A DNA stretch of 64,000 nt from Desulfomicrobium sp. ZS1 (GTDB taxonomy: Bacteria > Desulfobacterota > Desulfovibrionia > Desulfovibrionales > Desulfomicrobiaceae): the NCBI RefSeq assembly GCF_024204645.1, contig NZ_CP100351.1, forward strand, positions 1,984,001 to 2,048,000, in the 5' to 3' direction. Position numbers and translations under genes: made by a program. Below are positions 1 through 7,726 of this stretch, in pieces (positions within the stretch are counted from its first letter, which is position 1; each line of letters starts with the position of its first letter). Under the pieces are notes generated by a model. It was given only the letters and a program-made list of their open reading frames with translations, did not search any database and was not told the DNA's origin.

Positions 1-1340
1 CCTCCTACGTGACATGGATCAGCGGCGCCAACGAATGCCAGGCCGCGCCCGGCAACAAGAAGGAGATGCACATCATCTTCCTGGACAACGGCAGAAGCGA
101 GATGGCCAAGGACCCGCTCTTCGCCCAGGTCCTGCGCTGCGTGCGCTGCGGCGCCTGCGCCAACGTTTGCCCGGTCTACCGCATGGTCGGTGGCCATCAG
201 ATGGGCCACATCTACATCGGCGCCATCGGTCTTATCCTGACCTACTTCTTCCATGGCAAGGACAAGGCCAAGAACCTGGTGCAGAACTGCATCAACTGTC
301 AGGCGTGCAAGCACGTTTGCGCTGCGGGCATCGATCTGCCCCTTTTGATCAAGGAAATCCACTCCCGCATCCTGGACGAAGACGGCCATCCGCTGCCGTC
401 CTTGCTGCTGGGCAAGCTGATGAAGAACCGCAAGCTCTTCCACACCTTCCTGCGCACGGCCAAGATGGCCCAGCGGCCCCTGACGGGCGGGACGCAATAC
501 ATCCGGCACCTGCCCCACATCTTCTCCAAGGATCATGGGTTCAAGGCCCTGCCGGCCATTGCGGCCAAGCCCTTCCGCGACCGCTTCGAGGCGCTGAGGC
601 CGCAAGTTTCCGCGCCCAAGTACCGCATCGCCCTGTTCTCGGGCTGCGTGCAGGACTTCGTCTACCCCGAGCAGCTCGAAGCGGCCATGAAGGTCCTGGG
701 CGCGCACAATGTCGAGGTCGACTTCCCCATGGAGCAGTCCTGCTGCGGCCTGCCCCTGCAGATGATGGGCGAAAAGAAGGCCAGCATCGACGTGGCGAAG
801 CAGAACATCGAGGCCATGGCCGGCAACTATGATTACATCATCACGCTGTGTGCCTCCTGCGCCTCGCACCTCAAGCACAACTACCCGTTCCTGCTGGGCG
901 AGAACGACGCTGCGGCCAAGGCCTTCTCCGACAAGGTCATCCCCTTCTCGGCCTTCATGACCGACGTCCTCGGCGTGACCGCCGAGAAGTTCACCCAGAC
1001 CCACCAGCGCGCCACCATGCACGCGCCCTGCCACCTCTGCCGCGGCATGGGCGTGGTGGAGCAGCCTCGCAAGCTCCTGGCCCTGGGCGGCTACGAGTAC
1101 GCCCAGGCCGAACAGGAGATGGTCTGCTGCGGTTTCGGCGGCACCTACTCCGCCAAGTTCCCGGGCATTTCCGAGCAGATCCTCAAGAACAAGCTGGCCG
1201 ACGCGGCCCGCACCGCGGCCGAAGTCCTGGTGACTGAATGCCCAGGCTGCATCATGCAGCTCAGGGGCGGCGCGGAAATGAACAAGTCCGGCTTCACCGT
1301 GCGGCACATCGCCGAAGTGCTGGCCGACCACCTGAAATAA
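1..1340 (+). CDS. LutB/LutA-type (LldF-LldE) iron-sulfur lactate-utilisation fusion protein, 5' partial
   Basis: The reading frame is open at the left edge, so the true start lies outside the window; the GTG at 9 is only an internal codon. The visible part begins with the end of a LUD (LutB-type) domain, followed by two ferredoxin-like 4Fe-4S motifs (CVRCGAC..C at about 137-170 and CINCQAC..C at about 290-320). The C-terminal half has two cysteine-rich CCG domains with SCCGLP at about 738-755 and VCCGFGG at about 1122-1143. CCG domains are the hallmark of LutA/LldE and of the heterodisulfide reductase HdrB family. The order LUD-Fe-S-CCG-CCG means LutB and LutA are fused in one chain. By family this is a cytoplasmic electron-transferring subunit of L-lactate oxidation to pyruvate. 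The partner (LutC/LldG) should lie upstream, out of view. Two terminators follow, so it ends its operon. Confidence 0.85.
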   Translation, partial: SYVTWISGANECQAAPGNKKEMHIIFLDNGRSEMAKDPLFAQVLRCVRCGACANVCPVYRMVGGHQMGHIYIGAIGLILTYFFHGKDKAKNLVQNCINCQACKHVCAAGIDLPLLIKEIHSRILDEDGHPLPSLLLGKLMKNRKLFHTFLRTAKMAQRPLTGGTQYIRHLPHIFSKDHGFKALPAIAAKPFRDRFEALRPQVSAPKYRIALFSGCVQDFVYPEQLEAAMKVLGAHNVEVDFPMEQSCCGLPLQMMGEKKASIDVAKQNIEAMAGNYDYIITLCASCASHLKHNYPFLLGENDAAAKAFSDKVIPFSAFMTDVLGVTAEKFTQTHQRATMHAPCHLCRGMGVVEQPRKLLALGGYEYAQAEQEMVCCGFGGTYSAKFPGISEQILKNKLADAARTAAEVLVTECPGCIMQLRGGAEMNKSGFTVRHIAEVLADHLK

Positions 1341-1344
1341 CACA

Positions 1345-1374
1345 CGGGCCGGGAGTTCCCGGCCCGAACTTTTC
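1345..1374 (+). terminator. Rho-independent terminator of the lactate-utilisation gene
   Basis: A perfect GC-rich stem (1345-1354 with 1357-1366, effectively a 9-bp stem with an AGTT loop) begins 4 nt after the stop codon and is followed by AACTTTTCT. Confidence 0.75.
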
Positions 1375-1385
1375 TCTCCTTGCGC

Positions 1386-1424
1386 GCCGGGAGTCTTCCA
1401 CTGGAAGGCTCCCGGCATTTTTCT
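1386..1424 (+). terminator. Second, stronger terminator in tandem
   Basis: A 14-bp stem with one G-T wobble pairs 1386-1399 with 1403-1416 across a 3-nt loop and runs into ATTTTTCTT. It follows the first hairpin by only 20 nt, so transcription from the lactate gene is stopped twice before the dsbD-type gene. Confidence 0.8.
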
Positions 1425-1445
1425 TGCGAAGAATTCAAGAATAGA

Positions 1446-1473
1446 TCCTATAGGTCGTATGGGACCTATAGGA
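1446..1473. repeat. Perfect 11-bp inverted repeat with CTATAGG core
   Basis: TCCTATAGGTC at 1446-1456 and its exact reverse complement at 1463-1473 are separated by 6 nt. A further GACCTATTC follows at 1472-1480, so the unit GACCTAT(A/T) occurs about three times. Each arm is itself nearly palindromic (CCTATAGG). It sits between the tandem terminators and the dsbD-type gene. It could be an operator or part of a dispersed intergenic repeat; the sequence alone does not decide. Confidence 0.6.
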
Positions 1474-1584
1474 CCTATTCTTTCAATAGAAAAAGGCGCT
1501 TCCCGTCCTTGCTTCGCGTTGGCAAACCTTTTAAAAGTACTTATTCAAAGGCGCTTTGCCGAGTACATTACAACCCACGAGAAA

Positions 1585-3390
1585 ATGATAGTTCAGCCCA
1601 GATTTTTTCTGACGTGCCTTGTGTTCCTGGCATTGGCCTTTCCCGCTGGCGCGTGGGCGGATGAACCATACCGGATCACGCTTCAGGCCTATCGCACACG
1701 TAGCGCGGATGCACCCGTACTGGCCGTGCTGACCCTGACCCCAAACCCCGGCTGGCACGCCTACGGCAACATTCAAGGCCCCTCCGGATTCCCTACGGAG
1801 GTCGGGGCAACGCTCGACGGCAAAGTCCTGACGCCTCTTTACCCGCAACCCACTCCTGGTCCGGACCCTCTTGACCCGAGCCTGACCGTAGAACTCTACG
1901 ATGGCCCGACGCCATTTTTTATTCCTTTGGCCGACGGCCCCTCCAAAGTCGCGGTGCGGATAAAAGCCCTGCTCTGCTCATCGACCACCTGTCAGCCGCT
2001 CAAGGAAGAACGTGAACTCGTGATCGCGCAGACAGACGGCTTGCCGATGGCCGAGCAACAGGACTGGTGGCCCCGCTTTCGGGATGCAACCTCTGGCCCG
2101 ACCCCGAACAGTGGCGTCGAACCCGTCATTTCCGTCGAAGACACATCCCCTCCTGCCGTGAAGGCATTCACGCCCCGCTATTTCGCTCCGGGCCTGGAGG
2201 TGCAGACTCTCTCGAAAGCCGCTTTCCTGGCCTTTCTGGCTGGGCTGATTCTCAATTTCATGCCCTGCGTGCTGCCCGTCATCACCCTGAAGCTGCGCTC
2301 CTTCATCCCTGCGGCGGACAGCGTGCCCAAAAGCCAACGGCAAGCGTTCCGCATCCACAATCTCTTCTTCGCCCTGGGCATGATGCTTTATTTTCTGATC
2401 CTGGCTGGAATCATCGCCGTCACCGGCATGGCCTGGGGCCAGATTTTCCAGGAGCCAGCCGCCATCATCACCCTGACGGTCATTGTCTTTGCCCTGTCCT
2501 TGAGTCTCTTCGGGGTCTACGACCTTCCGCTCATCGATCTGAAAGGAAAAGCCAAAGGCGTGGCGCACCATCCTCGCCTTGAATCGTTCAGCACCGGCGT
2601 CCTGGCCACCATCCTGGCCACTCCCTGCAGCGGCCCGTTTCTGGGCGGCGTGCTGGCCTGGGCTCTGATCCAACCCCCGCAAATCATCGCCCTGGTCTTG
2701 AGCTGCATCGGCCTGGGCATGGCCTCGCCATACCTGGCCATGTCCGTCTTCCCGGGCCTGTACCGCTTTCTGCCCAAACCCGGGGCCTGGACCCTGCATC
2801 TGGAACGGATCCTCGGGTTTCTCCTGGCCGCGACCTGCGTCTATCTCTTCGGGCTGCTCCCGACCTCGCAATACCTGAACGTGCTCATTCTGCTCTGGAT
2901 CATCGCCCTGGCGGCCTGGATCTGGGGTAAATGGACAGACCTCAACCAGACCAGAACCCGTCGGTGGTCCGTTCGCGCCGTAGCCATCGGTATGGTCGCC
3001 CTGGCCGCCGTGTTTCTCTTCAGGCCGGCAGGCTACCCTGACCCGTGGAAAAACTTCGACATGGCGCAGTTCGACGCCCTGCGCGGGCAGCAAAACCTGA
3101 TTCTCGACTTCACGGCGGACTGGTGCCCGAACTGCAAATTTCTGGAAAAAACCGTGCTGACTCCGGAAAAAAGCGCCACATTCGCCGCAGAACACAACGC
3201 CGTGCTCATGCGCGTGGACCTGACCCGACACGATCCGCAGCTCATGGCCCTGCTGGAAAGCCTGGGCTCCAAATCCATCCCCATCCTGGCCATCTTCTCC
3301 ACGAACACTCCGAACAGTCCCCTCGTGCTCCGGGACATGTTCACCAGCGGCCAGCTCAACGAGGCGCTGGACGCGGAACTCCAGCCGTAA
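1585..3390 (+). CDS. dsbD: DsbD-type thiol:disulfide interchange protein
   Basis: Moves reducing equivalents from the cytoplasmic thioredoxin pool across the inner membrane to periplasmic partners. I chose ATG 1585 because it is followed directly by a signal peptide (hydrophobic core and an A-W-A end); a longer in-frame start at 1459 would add 42 non-signal-like residues. Three parts are visible. First is a periplasmic N-terminal domain with a Cys pair (C131, C136). Next is a multi-helix membrane domain with the paired cysteines C228 (MPCVLP) and C348 (TPCSGP). Last is a C-terminal thioredoxin domain with C514-P-N-C517. At 601 residues it matches full-length three-domain DsbD. No strong Shine-Dalgarno sequence is seen. 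A second CcdA-like carrier follows on the same strand after 209 nt. Confidence 0.88.
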   Translation: MIVQPRFFLTCLVFLALAFPAGAWADEPYRITLQAYRTRSADAPVLAVLTLTPNPGWHAYGNIQGPSGFPTEVGATLDGKVLTPLYPQPTPGPDPLDPSLTVELYDGPTPFFIPLADGPSKVAVRIKALLCSSTTCQPLKEERELVIAQTDGLPMAEQQDWWPRFRDATSGPTPNSGVEPVISVEDTSPPAVKAFTPRYFAPGLEVQTLSKAAFLAFLAGLILNFMPCVLPVITLKLRSFIPAADSVPKSQRQAFRIHNLFFALGMMLYFLILAGIIAVTGMAWGQIFQEPAAIITLTVIVFALSLSLFGVYDLPLIDLKGKAKGVAHHPRLESFSTGVLATILATPCSGPFLGGVLAWALIQPPQIIALVLSCIGLGMASPYLAMSVFPGLYRFLPKPGAWTLHLERILGFLLAATCVYLFGLLPTSQYLNVLILLWIIALAAWIWGKWTDLNQTRTRRWSVRAVAIGMVALAAVFLFRPAGYPDPWKNFDMAQFDALRGQQNLILDFTADWCPNCKFLEKTVLTPEKSATFAAEHNAVLMRVDLTRHDPQLMALLESLGSKSIPILAIFSTNTPNSPLVLRDMFTSGQLNEALDAELQP

Positions 3391-3392
3391 AC

Positions 3393-3410
3393 GGGGCGCG
3401 CCCGCGCCCC
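3393..3410 (+). terminator. GC hairpin after dsbD, weak terminator candidate
   Basis: GGGGCGCG and CGCGCCCC form a compact stem just after the stop codon, but only TT follows. It may stabilise the mRNA end rather than terminate. The rest of the 209-nt gap up to 3600 shows no gene. Confidence 0.35.
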
Positions 3411-3599
3411 TTGACCTCCGCCCTCCCCCGCAAACCCCTTCCATCCAGCCTTCCCGGGTTTTTCTGCCCCAGTCCCGCGCCAACAATGTCGTAGCCTTCA
3501 TCACGCAATGCATGCTAGATTTCCCATGAGGATGACTTTCGCCCAGCGCTTCGGCGCACGAAATCATCCAGGCCGCATCCGAACACGCAACGGTGCAGC

Positions 3600-4820
3600 A
3601 TGAGAAAAAAACATATCCTCCTCGTACTGCTGATTTTCAGCACCTTCTTCCTCTGCTTCGCCAACCCGCAAGACAGCCTCGACGTCTATCTCTTCTACGG
3701 AGACGGATGCCCGCACTGCAAAAAAGAAGAAAAATATCTGAAGATGTATGAAGAGAAGTACACCGATCTGAACATGCACCGCTTCGAAGTCTATTTCAGC
3801 GACGAAAACATGAAGCTTTTCGGCAGGGTGGCGGAGGGCATGGGAGCCGACGTGAGCGGCATCCCTTTTCTGGTCATTGGAGACGAGTACATCGTAGGGT
3901 TCGATGAAACCCTGACCCCAGGCAGGATTCAAAGCAGAATCGAGGAATGCCTGACCCGCAAATGCACCGACCCGTCCCGAAGAATCATCTTCGAGCACTC
4001 CCGGGACATGCTGACCGACGAGGAAGCGGGGCCGGTGGAAAACGAAACGGAGCAGGCGCGAGGGGAACGCGAAAGGATCATCACCCTCCCCCTGCTCGGC
4101 GACATCGACGCCGGCTCCTTATCCTTGCCCGTCCTGACCGTGGCCATGGGCTTTCTGGACGGGTTCAACCCATGCGCCATGTGGGCACTGATCTTCCTTA
4201 TCGGCCTGCTGCTGGGCATGGAGGACAGAAAGCGGATGTGGCTGCTCGGCATGGCCTTCATCGCCGCATCGGCGTTCGTCTACTTCCTGTTCATGGCCGC
4301 CTGGCTGAACCTGATCCTGCTCTTCGGATTCGTGCTCTGGATCAGGATCGGCATCGGCGTCCTGGCCATCCTGAGCGGCGGCTACAGCGTCCGGGACGCC
4401 CTGACGACCAGAGCCCTCCAATGCGCCCTGGCAGGCGGCGAGGACCGGCAGGCTTTCCGCGAGAAGCTCAAGAACGTCATCAACCGCAACAGCCTGGCCC
4501 TCTCCCTGTGCGGAATCATCGTCCTGGCCTTCATGGTCAACCTCATCGAGATCGTCTGCTCGGCCGGATTTCCGGCCATCTACACGCAGGTCCTTTCCTT
4601 AAGCTCCCTGCCTTCCTGGCAGTATTACTCCTACATCCTGCTCTACATCCTGTTCTTCATGCTCGACGACATGTTCGTCTTCGTGGCGGCCATGCTCACG
4701 TTCGAAATCACCGGGATGACCACCAGATACGTGCGGATCGCGCGGCTGGTCGGAGGGGTGCTCATGCTGCTGATCGGCACGCTGCTGATCTTCAGGCCGC
4801 AATGGCTGATGTTCGGATGA
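3600..4820 (+). CDS. Secreted thioredoxin-fold domain fused to a CcdA/DsbD-like membrane domain
   Basis: The protein starts with a signal or anchor segment (residues 1-20), followed by a thioredoxin/glutaredoxin-like domain with C37-P-H-C40 and a cis-Pro region (SGIPF). A charged linker (about 120-165) leads to about six hydrophobic helices. These carry one conserved-looking Cys in FNPCAMW (C192) and one in EIVCSAG (C320), the pair expected of CcdA-type transmembrane disulfide carriers. The arrangement suggests electrons pass from the cytoplasm through the membrane Cys pair to the extracytoplasmic CPHC domain, the reverse domain order of classical DsbD. The start codon has no clear ribosome-binding site. 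The physiological partner (cytochrome c maturation, periplasmic thiol repair or stress) is not evident from context. Confidence 0.75.
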   Translation: MRKKHILLVLLIFSTFFLCFANPQDSLDVYLFYGDGCPHCKKEEKYLKMYEEKYTDLNMHRFEVYFSDENMKLFGRVAEGMGADVSGIPFLVIGDEYIVGFDETLTPGRIQSRIEECLTRKCTDPSRRIIFEHSRDMLTDEEAGPVENETEQARGERERIITLPLLGDIDAGSLSLPVLTVAMGFLDGFNPCAMWALIFLIGLLLGMEDRKRMWLLGMAFIAASAFVYFLFMAAWLNLILLFGFVLWIRIGIGVLAILSGGYSVRDALTTRALQCALAGGEDRQAFREKLKNVINRNSLALSLCGIIVLAFMVNLIEIVCSAGFPAIYTQVLSLSSLPSWQYYSYILLYILFFMLDDMFVFVAAMLTFEITGMTTRYVRIARLVGGVLMLLIGTLLIFRPQWLMFG

Positions 4821-4846
4821 GAAACGATCGCGTGGGGCGGAGCGGT

Positions 4847-5122
4847 TCAAGCCTGCCCAGGCCAGGCAAGATGCCCGGTGACGAGCAATTCCTTGCGCCC
4901 CCTGGGCAGGCTCTTGATCCATCGCTCCACGGCCAAGGCGGCGGATTTGCCGCCCACCGGAGCCGAAAAGGCAAGCTCCAGCGGCCCCCGGCCGCGCAGG
5001 TACTTGGCCGCCCTAGGGCCGCCCGAGGCGTGTTCGGCCAGGCGCCGGGGCACGTTTGTGGAGATGCCGGTGTAGAGGCTCCCGTCGCCGCAGCGCAGCA
5101 CATACACGAACCAGTCGGACAC
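4847..5122 (-). CDS. GIY-YIG domain protein, YhbQ/UPF0213 type
   Basis: A 91-residue single-domain protein with the YVL..GSLYTG-IS signature (residues 7-22), the downstream R-x3-H (RRLAEH) and a later glutamate in the VERWIK helix, as in stand-alone GIY-YIG proteins. Members of this family are structurally like nicking endonucleases, but their cellular role is largely unproven. The start is GTG, 3 nt after the stop of the hemolysin III homologue, so it is probably translated from the same mRNA. No accessory DNA-binding domain is present, which argues against a homing endonuclease. Confidence 0.8.
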   Translation of the reverse strand: MSDWFVYVLRCGDGSLYTGISTNVPRRLAEHASGGPRAAKYLRGRGPLELAFSAPVGGKSAALAVERWIKSLPRGRKELLVTGHLAWPGQA

Positions 5123-5125
5123 AGG

Positions 5126-5770
5126 CTATGCCGGCAAGGTGTAAAGGACCGAGAAGAAATGCAGGGTGCTGCCCGCGATGACGAAAAGGTGCCAGATGGC
5201 GTGATTGTAGGGCAGGCGCTGCCACACGTAGAAAACGACCCCCAGGGTGTAGGCCAGCCCGCCCAGGGCCAGGAAGAGCAGGCTCATCCCGGAGAGGGTG
5301 GCGTACATGTCGCGTCCGATGAGCACACACAGCCAGCCCATGCCGAGATAAATGGTCAATGACAGGCGCTTGAAGCGGTACACGAAGCAACACTTGAGCA
5401 CGATCCCGGCCACGGCCAGCAGCCAGACCACGCCGAAAACGGTCCAACCCACGGTCTCGCGCAGATTGACCAGCATGAACGGCGTATAGGTGCCGGCGAT
5501 GAGCAGGAAAATGGCGCTATGGTCCAGGGTTTTCAGAATGCGCTTGGCCCGTGGCAATGGGATGGCATGATAAAGGGTGGACGCCATATAAAGCAGAATG
5601 AGCGTTGCGCCGAAAATGGAAAAACTGACCACGTGCCAGGCGTCGCCCAGGGACACGGCCCGGGCGATGAGCACCACCAGGGCGGCGATGGACATCCCGG
5701 CGGCGATGGCATGGGTGATGCTGTTGGCGATCTCTTCACCGAGGGAATACTCGGAAGCAGACTGGTTCAT
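5126..5770 (-). CDS. Hemolysin III / PAQR-family membrane protein
   Basis: A 214-residue protein with seven hydrophobic segments and the family histidines: HAIAAG in helix 1, STLYHA in helix 2-3 and a late HLFVIAGS..HF. These are typical of the YqfA/HlyIII branch of the PAQR superfamily (putative metal-dependent hydrolase fold). I chose the ATG at 5770 because GGAGG lies 5-6 nt upstream; an in-frame ATG at 5812 would add 14 non-conserved residues. The name hemolysin is historical and does not imply a toxin here. It is followed closely by the GIY-YIG gene. Confidence 0.83.
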   Translation of the reverse strand: MNQSASEYSLGEEIANSITHAIAAGMSIAALVVLIARAVSLGDAWHVVSFSIFGATLILLYMASTLYHAIPLPRAKRILKTLDHSAIFLLIAGTYTPFMLVNLRETVGWTVFGVVWLLAVAGIVLKCCFVYRFKRLSLTIYLGMGWLCVLIGRDMYATLSGMSLLFLALGGLAYTLGVVFYVWQRLPYNHAIWHLFVIAGSTLHFFSVLYTLPA

Positions 5771-5798
5771 ATAATCCTCCATCCCCGGGCCTCGGCCC

Positions 5799-6428
5799 TC
5801 AGGGGTTGTCACCCTCTCCTACCGTATCACGGAAGGAATTGTCCACTTCGGACGCGAAATCGTTGATCCAGTAAATGCGGTCGGCACGGCACTGCAGCTC
5901 CGAAGAGACGCCGTCCCTGAACACCACCAGTTCGATGCTCTTGCCCTGTTCCGAGAGGTGCTCCACGGCGTCGAGCAAATCCGAATCGCCGGAGGACAGC
6001 ATCAGGGTGTCGTAGTTGCGCTGGTGAATGAGCGACAAGGTGGCGATGGCCACGTCCACGCCCTTCTGGATCTCGTTGAAAACCCGGTGCGTGAAATCTC
6101 CGTGCTGATTCTGACAGCGTAAGGATACCTTCTGCCCGCACTCCTCGCAATAGGCCTTGTCCGCGCGTTGCTGCTTGAGCGTGTAGAACTTGGTGATGAT
6201 CTTGGGGCCGAAGGGCGGCCCGCTGCGCAGCCAACGGTGAAAATTGTCCTGCCCGTCCGAAGGCGGATTGGGCGTGGAATTGAGATAATAGGCCCGCCAG
6301 ATCAGTCCGTCCTGCTCCAGATAATTTCGCAGGCGCAGGTAGCTGAATTCATAGCCGCTACGCACGCTATGCCTTGCATTGAAAAGATAACCTGCGTCGA
6401 TAAGCCAGAGCTTGCGTTTTTGTGTCAT
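5799..6428 (-). CDS. NYN-domain (LabA/DUF88-like) putative RNase with a Cys-rich insert
   Basis: The N-terminus (LWLIDAGYLFN) and the central SSGDSDLLDAVEHL motif are the two acidic clusters of NYN/PIN-like nuclease domains, in which Asp residues bind the catalytic metal. The chain is 209 residues. Between the two halves lies a C-x2-C...C insert (CEECGQK..LRC, residues about 98-108) that could bind zinc; I do not recall it as universal in the family. GAGG lies 4 nt before the ATG at 6428. It is followed after 28 nt by the hemolysin III homologue. RNA-processing or RNA-decay activity is a family inference; no substrate can be deduced. Confidence 0.7.
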   Translation of the reverse strand: MTQKRKLWLIDAGYLFNARHSVRSGYEFSYLRLRNYLEQDGLIWRAYYLNSTPNPPSDGQDNFHRWLRSGPPFGPKIITKFYTLKQQRADKAYCEECGQKVSLRCQNQHGDFTHRVFNEIQKGVDVAIATLSLIHQRNYDTLMLSSGDSDLLDAVEHLSEQGKSIELVVFRDGVSSELQCRADRIYWINDFASEVDNSFRDTVGEGDNP

Positions 6429-6502
6429 GAATCCTCGTACATAGTTCCAAAAAATGCCTCAGTAAATAATATAGCACATCACGAAAACATCCGCCACAGG
6501 CA

Positions 6503-7726
6503 CTAACTTGGAAAAGTCGGACCAAACCGCTCGCCAGTCAGGCACTCGCCGCCTTTGGGGGTAACCACGAAGGTATTTTCCACGCCGACCATGCCCAGGC
6601 CCGCGATGCCGATCTTGGGCTCCAAGGCCAGGACCATATTCTCCTGCAGGGGGCGGTCGAAGGTGGGGGCGATGACAGGCCACTCGTCGATGGCCAGACC
6701 GATGCCGTGCCCCAGGAACCCGACCTTGTTGCGGCCCAGGCCCATGAAGCCCTCGCTCATGTCGTTGGCCAGCACGATCTTGATGCAGTCGCGGTACAAT
6801 TCCGCCGGGATGGCACCGGGCACCAGACGGCTAGTCAGATGTTCCTGGATCTGCAGGCAGAAATCCTGGGCGCGGTCAGCCTGCTCGGGAATCACGGTCT
6901 CGTCGGCCCAGTAGATCTGGGTCTTGTCCGTGTGGTAACCCTCAAGACAAAACCCGCAATCAAGAGCCAGGGGCTCGCCACGCTGCCAGACCTTTCCGGC
7001 ATAGCCCAGAAAAGGCAGCACTGGATGGGCCCCGCGCAGGCCCAATGGTCCGTTGAACACGCTGGGGTAATTGGCGGAATCTCCGGCCGAGATATGGCCG
7101 AGAAATATCTCCTCGCCCGCGTTCTGCATGCGCATCATGCCTTGGTGACCGTGCCTGTAAAAAGCGTCCCACACGGCCAGGGCGATCTCGCGCTCGGTCA
7201 TGCCGGGGTGGATGAGGTCCGGCAAGGTATCGTTCAAGGCCTGGTCGTGACGTATGCCGGCCAGACGCAGCTTGGCCAGTTCCCACTCGGTCTTGACGGC
7301 GCGGGTCCAGGCCAGGGCCGTGTCGCCGGGCACCAGATTCACGCCGGGGAGCTTCGAGCGTAAAAGCTCGCCCATGGACCAGGAAAGGCCCGTCATCTCC
7401 ACCGCGGCCGTGTCGCCCAGAGGCGAATCGGCTTCAAACAGCAAGGTGGGCAGCTGCGAATACGACTTGAACTCCAGGATGCGTTCAAGGGGCGAATCAA
7501 GACGGGCGCGCTCCACGCCCTTGCGGCACAGCAGCACAGGCTCGCCGCAAGAGGGCACCCACAGCACCCCGCTGGCCCAGGCCCCGCTCAGGTGATAAAT
7601 GGCCAATCTTGAAAAAACCAGCATGCCCGAGGCTTCGGGGCAGAGTTCGCCCATGTTCGTACGCAGTCGGGAGATTCGGTCCTGGGTCTCGGCCAGTGGC
7701 ATTTGTTCAAGAGAAACAAAACTCAT
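6503..7726 (-). CDS. M24 family metallopeptidase (Xaa-Pro aminopeptidase-like)
   Basis: A two-domain protein of 407 residues: a creatinase-like N-terminal domain and a pita-bread catalytic domain. The five metal ligands are recognisable in order: Asp in LALDCGF, Asp in YHTDKTQ, His in FLGHGIGL, Glu in LALEPKIG and Glu in GVENTF. These bind a dinuclear metal centre that cleaves X-Pro bonds. It overlaps the stop of mqnC by 4 nt (ATGA), with GGAGG in front of the ATG, so the two are translationally coupled. The link to menaquinone synthesis is probably only transcriptional. The substrate could also be another dipeptide or creatine-like amide. Confidence 0.85.
   Translation of the reverse strand: MSFVSLEQMPLAETQDRISRLRTNMGELCPEASGMLVFSRLAIYHLSGAWASGVLWVPSCGEPVLLCRKGVERARLDSPLERILEFKSYSQLPTLLFEADSPLGDTAAVEMTGLSWSMGELLRSKLPGVNLVPGDTALAWTRAVKTEWELAKLRLAGIRHDQALNDTLPDLIHPGMTEREIALAVWDAFYRHGHQGMMRMQNAGEEIFLGHISAGDSANYPSVFNGPLGLRGAHPVLPFLGYAGKVWQRGEPLALDCGFCLEGYHTDKTQIYWADETVIPEQADRAQDFCLQIQEHLTSRLVPGAIPAELYRDCIKIVLANDMSEGFMGLGRNKVGFLGHGIGLAIDEWPVIAPTFDRPLQENMVLALEPKIGIAGLGMVGVENTFVVTPKGGECLTGERFGPTFPS

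Noticed and set aside
1978-3567. 529-codon minus-strand frame over dsbD
   Set aside because: Rich in Gln, Gly and Arg with no domain; the plus strand encodes the clear DsbD motifs.
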